Shown here: positions 22,491-28,593 of the stretch, in pieces
How positions within the stretch are numbered: the stretch's first letter is position 1
Layout of the letters: each line of letters begins with the position of its first letter
Position numbers and translations under genes: made by a program
The notes under the pieces: model-generated
What the model saw: only the letters and a program-made list of their open reading frames with translations
Told to the model about the DNA's origin: nothing
Database searches by the model: none
Origin: Schoenoplectus triqueter
Lineage: Eukaryota > Streptophyta > Magnoliopsida > Poales > Cyperaceae
DNA length: 28,593 nt
Assembly: GCA_964058805.1 (NCBI GenBank)
Contig: CAXKVV010001287.1
Location: forward strand, 1-28,593
Direction: 5' to 3'

Positions 22491-22749
22491 TTATCTGTAA
22501 AAAAAATTTCAAATACAAATACTGATATGGATATCTTCAAATACAAATACAAATTAAATAATTTTCACCAGATTACCGATATTATCCTGTCATTAACAAT
22601 TTAATATCGTACCTTCTCCCCTAAATAAAGTTATCAACAGAGGGGAGGGGATTTACCGTTTCCTTATCGAGCGCCGGAAAGAAACAACCCCCGCTCGATC
22701 ACCGTCGACCTCCTCCTTTTGGTGGGACCCGCTGTCAGATTAGATCGCC
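22491..22749 (+). promoter_or_regulatory. satellite edge, promoter and 5' UTR of the zinc-knuckle gene
   Basis: After the last monomer come an A/T stretch with repeats of TCAAATACAAATAC (22508-22555) and then an abrupt rise in GC from about 22610. CTCCCCT (22616-22622) and AGGGGAG (22641-22647) form an inverted pair. The start codon context is ATCGCCATGG, favourable for plants. No clear TATA box was identified, so the promoter is inferred only from position and composition. Confidence 0.5.
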
Positions 22750-25700
22750 ATGGCCGCCGTCGAGCAGCAGAGACAGGTCCGCATAGATCTGGTGGAGCTG
22801 AAGAACCTTCAAACCATTGTCTTCGATTTAGAGGAACTCAAGCAGCTCCTCCTCATCGCGAAACGCCCACGTGTCCGCTCTATCCTCTCTCGTGAGATCA
22901 CCAGTTTCGAGTCAAAGGTATTCTACCCTCAAGCTGCTTCTATTTTTGGACTTTTATTTTGTAACTACATCGTATTTTGACTTCAATTTGTCATTTCCTG
23001 TCACGATTGTTGAAGATTATCTCGAATTCTACTGACGCTGGTGGGAATGCTTCAGAGGAGGAGCATAGTGGCGAAGTCAAAGTAAGTCTGAATTATTCTC
23101 TGGCAGTTGTTTATTTTTTCTGTGTTTGTTTTTTCTTTTTAAATTTTCTGGAGGTATATGGAGTTACATTGTATTTGTTCTTGATTTGAGATTTCATATG
23201 TACTGTTCGAATATGGTTTGAAGTGGCTTCAGACTGAGATAATGCTCTTTTGTTGTCACAAACATCCTTCTGACTTGTTGCTAAAGCACCGATAGAAACA
23301 TAAATATCTATCTGTTTTTCCAGTGAAAATTAATAGTGCACAGTTTCATTGGATGGAGCTGTTTCATTTTATCCTAATGAAAATTAAAATGAGGTAAGTC
23401 ATGTGATTGTTTTGCTTTCCTTGTCAGAACTCATTGTGAGATAGAATTGAGTTTTTACCTGTGAACTACGTAGTTGTTTCGTCAGGATTCAGAAAAAAAA
23501 TATACTGATCATATCTATGAAATTATTGATTTAACTGAACAATTTAAACACTGATATTGAATATGGCACATAAATGACTCATCCCTCTAATCACAGTTGG
23601 CCGAGATGGATTTGAAGAGGAAGCACAAGGAAATAGATGAACCTGAAAATTCAATGTATGCTGCTAATCTATGTTGATTTTATGCCTTTTGATCTGTGTC
23701 TTTTTTACGACAAACAAAAGCCTTTAACCCCAAAATTTACTTGGTGCAAATTGGGGCCTTTACTGACAGTTGGCTCAAAGCATTTAGTGGCTTATTTCCA
23801 ATTGATAGTGTTACTTACGCGACATCTATTATAAAATTTGATTTTTGCTTCATCTTCCTTTTGTTTATTTTATTTAAACAATGGCATTTCTTTATTGTAA
23901 ATCTGGTCTTTAACTATGCATGTACAAATTGTTTGGGACGGATGACTTCACCCTTATTTATCCCCAATCTATTCCACTACCAAACAGAGCTGTAGTGAGA
24001 GGAAGAAAGAATAATAGAATTTAGCTAATATAATATACTAGTTCTTGAATTATTGTTACAAAATGTCTGTAGTAAAAAAATCAGATGAAGTTGCAGCTTC
24101 TGTAATGCAAAAAAGAAAGAAATGTAAAGGGTGTCGCATGCAATAAAGCTCTTCATATTTTTTTTTCTTCTTTTTGTGATATGCAACAAATAAAAAAGGT
24201 GCACAAACTAAAAGGTTGAGGTGAAATTCTATACAACTAATTTCTTTTCTAATAGTCTAAATTGGATTAGTAGAGATATACTATTGGGCACAGGCTTTCA
24301 GAGTAGCAGCACAGAGTTTGAAGAATGACGGATATTACTGCTGCTGTGCACCTTTTTATTGTTCGTCTGGTAATGCCAAAGCAATTCAATGAAATGGATT
24401 TCTCTTTTAATTAGGAAGATGCAGTTAAATCAACAGGAAGAGAACTACTACAAACTCTTTCTCTAAGTAGACAAATTTCAGATAAATCATTTTGAAGAGA
24501 ATTTTAATGGATGTAATCATAACCTCTTCCATATTTCTCAATGTAGGATGAAGAAGAAACCAAAGCTAACTGCTATGGCAGTTCTTTCAACAAAAAATGC
24601 TGATATCTCTAATAAGAAGAATCAGACCACGCCACCAGCTGTTATTATTTCTGCATCAGGATGCAGACGTGGCCGCTCTCGGAAAAAGTCCTGGTGTCGT
24701 ATCTGTCGAGTACCTACCCATTCTGAGACAAAGTGTTGGCGCTGGAATTCCATCTGCTTCTACTGTCATGAGAGAGGACATTTTATAACAAGTTGTCCTA
24801 AGATACCTCGAGATGAAACATCTACAATGCTGGTAGCAAGTAGCAGGTACAAAAAAAGACAAGCGGGACCTAATCCACAGTCTCTCCCCGCTAGAGCTTC
24901 AGAGCAAGTTTTACTGGATACAGCTGCTCCCTCTGATGTAAATGAAACATCTACAATGGCAGTTGTCACTATGAATGAGCCACTTGTCATAACTGGAAGC
25001 AGGTCCAAAAGCACACAAGAGGAATTAAATCAACACTCTTCCCCAACTAGAACTTTGGAGCAAGTTTCATGGAAGAAAGCCAATAACTCTGATGTTAACG
25101 AGGCACCCCTTTTGGCAGTTGTTTTAACAGAAGATGCTGATATCTCTAATGAGACAAACCAGACTATGCCATCAGCGGCTACCACTTCTACTTCAGAATT
25201 CAAACTTGGTCGCTCTCGAAAACGGCGACCTCGTCATACTTGTCAATTAACTGATGTTAAATCAGAGTGCTTCCGTTGCAATGGTACATGCTTTAACTGC
25301 CACAATACAGGACATATTATGGCAAACTGTCCTAAACTGCCTAAATACGCTGTCAGTCCTTGTGAAAAGATACCTGCTACTGCTGGTAGTGGTTGCAAAA
25401 ACACACAAGAGGAACCAAATGAACACTCTCTCCCCACTAAAGCTTCAGAACAAGTTCTACTAGATAAAGCAACTTCCTCTGATGTCAACGGCATGCCTAA
25501 TGTGGCAGTTATTGCAACTGAAAATGTTGGTGTCTGTAAAAAGAAACCGACTCTATATACTATTGAAGAGCCAATTGTCATAATTGGAAGCAGTTGCAAA
25601 AACACACAGGAGGAACCAAATCAACTGTCTCTACCAACTAAAACTTTAGAGCAAGTTCTATGGGATAAAGCAAATCCTTCTGATGCTGATGGAGCATCTT

Positions 25701-26893
25701 CTAGGGCAGTTGTTGCAACTGAAAATGGTGATCTCTCTAATAAAACAAGTCAGACCATGCCTCAGGGAACTGCTTCTTCGGGTTCTGGTCTTGGGTCCTC
25801 TCAGAAAAAGAGATGGCGTCGTAGGCGTCAATTACCTAATCATACTGAGTCACAGCGCCCGCACCTCAATGGAACATGCTTCACCTGCCACGAGATGGGA
25901 CATGTTACTGCAAACTGTCCTAAGAAAAAAACTCAAGATGCCATCAGCCCTAGTGGAACAACAACAATTACTGCTGGAAGCAGTTGCACAAGCACGCAAG
26001 AGGAACCAAATCAACAGCCTCTCCCGACTGGAACTTCAGAGCAAGTTATATGGGAGAAAACAAATCCCTTTGATGTCAAAGAAGTGTCTCCTGTGGCAGT
26101 TAGCACTATTAAAAATGCTTATGTGTCTAATAAGATGCGTGAAACCATGACAAAGGGCACTGCTTCTACAGGAAAAAGAGTTGGCTCTCAAAAAGGCCCA
26201 TGGTGTTGTACCTGTAAATCACCCGTGTCAGAGTGTATGTACCATAATGGCACCTGCTTAACCTGCCATGAGATGGGACACTCTACTGCAAACTGTCCAA
26301 AGAAAAATAATCAGGATGCAACCAGCCCTAGCAGAACATGGAGAATTACTGAAAGCAGTTGGGCAAGCACACAAAGGAAAATGAATCAACAGTCTCTTCA
26401 AACTACTGAGCAATTTTTGCTGGATAAAAGAGCCTCCTCTGATGTCAAAGAAGCATCTGACATGGCAGTTGTTGCAACCAAAAATGCTGATGTCTCTAAT
26501 AAGACCAGGCAGTCCATGTTAGGGAAGGGTCCTGTCAAAGGTAAAACCAGTCAGATCAGTCAACAGAAGACTCAATTAACTAACCATGAGGGGGTCAGCA
26601 CCTCATCAGATCCCAATGTTGCTGCTTCGAAACCCAAACCTGTGCTCTCTAAGAAAAGATCTTGGTGTCATGCCTGTAAAAAACTCCATGCGAAGTCAGA
26701 GTGCCCCCGTCATAAACACACCTCAACGGCAGAATATCCAGCCCCTCAAAGTGTAAGCAATCTGCATGGGTCAATAACAGTCACAGGCACAGCTGATGGT
26801 TACGTGGTGCCTTACGCACTCCTGTACGACTGGTGGTTACACAATGGCACATATGCTCCTGTATGGCTTGATCCATTTCGAAAAATGATTTGA
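22750..26893 (+). CDS. CCHC zinc-knuckle repeat protein with CacyBP/SIP-like N-terminus (four exons)
   Basis: Function unknown; probably a single-stranded nucleic-acid-binding protein. Exons 22750-22917, 23016-23081, 23597-23655 and 24547-26893 join in frame through GT-AG introns, giving 879 residues. Exon 1 (56 aa) contains FDLEELKQLLLIAKRPRV, resembling the N-terminal helical segment of calcyclin-binding/Siah-interacting proteins; the CS and SGS domains of that family are absent. Exons 2-3 encode acidic then Lys-rich linkers (EEEHSGEVK, DLKRKHKE). Exon 4 has four intact CX2CX4HX4C knuckles starting at about residues 168, 346, 542 and 668 (for example CFTCHEMGHVTANC). Each is preceded by a second Cys-rich motif, complete in the first module (WCRICRVPTHSETKC) and decayed later; a variant, WCHACKKLHAKSEC, lies near residue 807. 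Between them are at least six copies of a polar spacer (TQEEPNQ..LPT..SEQVL.DK..SDV). The final ~50 residues are Tyr/Trp-rich (YDWWLHNGTYAPVWLDPF) and unlike the rest. Not a retroelement Gag in layout: intron-containing and without capsid or pol sequence. The splice model is inferred from frame and consensus only. Confidence 0.75.
23656..24546 (+). other. long third intron of the zinc-knuckle gene
   Basis: An 891-base intron with donor gtatgc and acceptor aatgtag. It is T-rich with no recognisable exon or repeat. Splicing adds a G that completes the codon split after 23655 and places the first in-exon ATG (24548) directly after it, so exon 4 could also be read from that ATG if transcription began inside the intron. 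Confidence 0.6.
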
Positions 26894-26904
26894 CAAGATG
26901 CAAG

Positions 26905-27213
26905 GTAAATTATTTGGAGCTCTTCTTTTATATCCACCTTTGGCAACTTAATAGACAAAGTTGGGTCCATCTGTGGCTAGTTGTCCAAGGAGCCATAGGG
27001 AACTTGTATGGAGCACAGGATCAGGGTAGCTTAAAAAGGTGACAATTTTTTTTTTTTACTCTAAATGGCCGGATATCATTCTGGGAAACTTTAAACTGAT
27101 ATTGAAGAAGTTAGCAAAATGTGGTAAATTTGAGTGTTATATGTGAGGGAGCACTTGTGGGTAGGATTTCAAAGACTGCTGAAGCATCTTATAACGCCAG
27201 AAATTTGTTTCAG
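26905..27213 (+). other. probable 3'-UTR intron of the zinc-knuckle gene
   Basis: Eleven bases after the stop, CAAG/gtaaat is a strong donor match. A pyrimidine-rich acceptor TTTGTTTCAG ends at 27213, before GAGAAGCC. The junction would be within about 15 bases of the stop, too close to trigger decay by the usual 50-55 nt rule. Not provable without transcripts. Confidence 0.5.
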
Positions 27214-28060
27214 GAGAAGCCTGTGGATTGAGGGAGAGACAGAGAGCATCATCACACTAACGTTTAAGCTGAAGTATTTGGTGGTCTGAAGTTGCATAAT
27301 TGATTTCTTTGTTTTTTACAAGTAGTTACTGCATAGCATATCATCTGATATTTTTTTTAAGATGTGTAATAATAGTAACATGGGATGATATATTTTCTAT
27401 GTTACAACACTAATTGGTTTATACCATTAGTTCGTTACGTACCTAGCTTAATAGCTGATATTGTCAGATAGTACCATTGTATGTATGTGACCGCCTTGAG
27501 CATGAAACTAAAAAAATGTATCATCGTAAAAAACTTCCTGCTTAACTTGCGATTCTTACCAACTTCAGAGGATAATTTCACATTATTCTGTAAATGCAGT
27601 GCAGTTTACTAGAGAGAGCATGCTTACATTTGATATCAAGCATCAAAAAAATCTCATGTTAAAAAATAACGTAACTCAATTTGCAACAAATAAATTCACG
27701 GAATGAGTGAAGGTCAACAGGGATTGATATATACGGTGATATCTTTTAAAGTAAAAAATAAGAGAAATTAAAATACAAGCATATTCCTTAAACAAATAAA
27801 GTAAAAGAAAAGAAAAGAAAGCTGAGCTTGATGTGTGCACCGACCCTGTATTACATTTTTAACTTTGAATTTTAGCGGTTAAGAGTTACTATAATAAATT
27901 CTCAAATTCATTATATGTACGAAAAAAAACTCCATCAGAATTTTGAAAGTAATTTAGAATTCGGATGTTTGCGCTTACCGATTGGTATAGCAACTCGCAA
28001 GAGATTAAAAGGTAATTGCAGTGTGTCCAGTACGCAATTAGTGGAGGCTACGGTGTCAGA
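27214..28060 (+). other. 3' UTR and AT-rich intergenic sequence
   Basis: Probably begins with the rest of the zinc-knuckle transcript's 3' UTR. No canonical AATAAA was found close by; AATAAT occurs at about 27367. The remainder is AT-rich. The 66-codon frame at 27915-28115 has no recognisable motif and I do not call it a gene. Confidence 0.45.
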
Positions 28061-28069
28061 GAATCACAT

Positions 28070-28140
28070 AACCCCACACGCATGCGGGGACACGCACGAG
28101 CGTGTAAACATATGAGACACGTGTGTCGCGCCAAATATAA
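28070..28140. promoter_or_regulatory. GC-rich patch with G-box and E2F-like site
   Basis: Within about 70 bases are the palindrome CGCATGCG (28079-28086), a CACGTG G-box core (28118-28123, inside ACACGTGT) and GCGCCAAA (28128-28135), the complement of the E2F consensus TTTGGCGC. Such a cluster in AT-rich DNA is promoter-like. Any gene it serves would lie beyond the window or be the minus-strand partner; none is visible. Confidence 0.35.
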
Positions 28141-28593
28141 AGTTTGTACACCAGTATTTTGGTTTATAGGATACGCGCATTAAACGCTGCCTCTGTGTGT
28201 CAGTGTTTCTTACGGTAGTTTAAATACAGAATAAATTTTTGGATAAATATATTTATCCCAAGCGCTTCATCCCCGGTGGTTGTCCCCAAACAAAAATTTC
28301 TCTTTTGAGTACTGTTACTTTAACCAATACTTCTTTTCTAGTGACAAAATTCAAAATAATTTGAAAACTTCACAAATTGAGTTGCATCTCTTCTCTCATC
28401 AATGTTTCCTCCCATTTTATTTCTTCTCCCTTCCTCCTCCCTTCCTCCATAGCGATTCATACCAATTTATTTTCCTCTCTCAACATCCACTTTTTATTTC
28501 TTCTCTTCTATCTCTCAATTGCAACTTTATTTCTAGATAGCGATTCCGTCTGACTTTTCCTATGACATGCCCAAAACACACTTAAAACACATT
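28141..28593. other. intergenic sequence with a CT-rich tract
   Basis: From about 28386 to 28525 the plus strand is strongly pyrimidine-rich (CTTCTCCCTTCCTCCTCCC and similar). This keeps one frame open by composition alone. It could be the 5' leader of a gene to the right or part of a MITE; neither is provable here. Confidence 0.4.

Noticed and set aside
7495..22560. Similarity between the two outer flanks of the satellite array (7495-7575 and 22505-22560) as a possible element pair
   Set aside because: Only a few short words match after reverse complementing (around GGATAT); too weak to call terminal repeats.
24656..25605. Several open frames antisense or shifted to exon 4 of the zinc-knuckle gene
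   Set aside because: They mirror the internally repeated coding exon; the sense frame alone carries the zinc-knuckle patterns.
28280..28540. 86-codon frame rich in Phe, Leu and Ser
   Set aside because: Created by a CT-rich tract, which removes stops; nothing suggests a protein.
1..28593. tRNA, rRNA or small RNA genes
   Set aside because: No cloverleaf with A and B boxes and no rRNA-like stretch was recognised. The only tRNA-related signal is the retroelement primer-binding site.

Overview
The window looks like nuclear DNA of a flowering plant. Two intron-rich plus-strand genes flank about 17 kb of AT-rich repetitive DNA. The evidence for a plant is a 17-exon alpha-L-arabinofuranosidase gene of the ASD1/GH51 type, AT-rich introns with plant-like splice sites, an LTR retrotransposon with an initiator-Met tRNA primer site, and a satellite array with a modal repeat of about 182-189 bp. 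The species cannot be told from sequence alone.

Layout. 1-5398: an ASD1-like GH51 gene, complete except for its extreme 5' end, which lies before the window. 5399-7584: its 3' flank, a fold-back MITE, AT-rich spacer and a 21-bp minisatellite. 7585-22490: a satellite array of about 34 recognisable monomers in two main blocks plus a left fragment. The array is split by a minus-strand copia-like LTR element (7704-14721) and by a second insert (16433-18236) that carries its own ~141-bp tandem repeat. The LTR element keeps two diverged LTRs, the primer binding site and broken gag pieces, but no recognisable pol. It has itself received two insertions: a solo LTR (8698-10625) with a perfect 5-bp target duplication, and another LTR-like repeat (about 12022-13456) inside gag. 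The order of events reads as satellite first, copia-like element next, younger LTR pieces last.

22750-26893: a four-exon gene starting only about 260 bp from the satellite edge. Its first exon resembles the short N-terminal helical segment of CacyBP/Siah-interacting proteins. Its large last exon encodes a low-complexity, internally repeated protein with four well-kept CCHC zinc knuckles and several decayed companion knuckles. I could not assign it a function. A probable 3'-UTR intron follows its stop. 27214-28593 is 3' flank and intergenic DNA with a G-box and an E2F-like site that might belong to a gene beyond the window.

The two genes show no evident functional link. No CRISPR, rRNA, tRNA or bacterial-style operon was seen. 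The items most worth a second look are the CacyBP-like/zinc-knuckle fusion gene, the satellite array abutting its promoter, and the nested repeat history.
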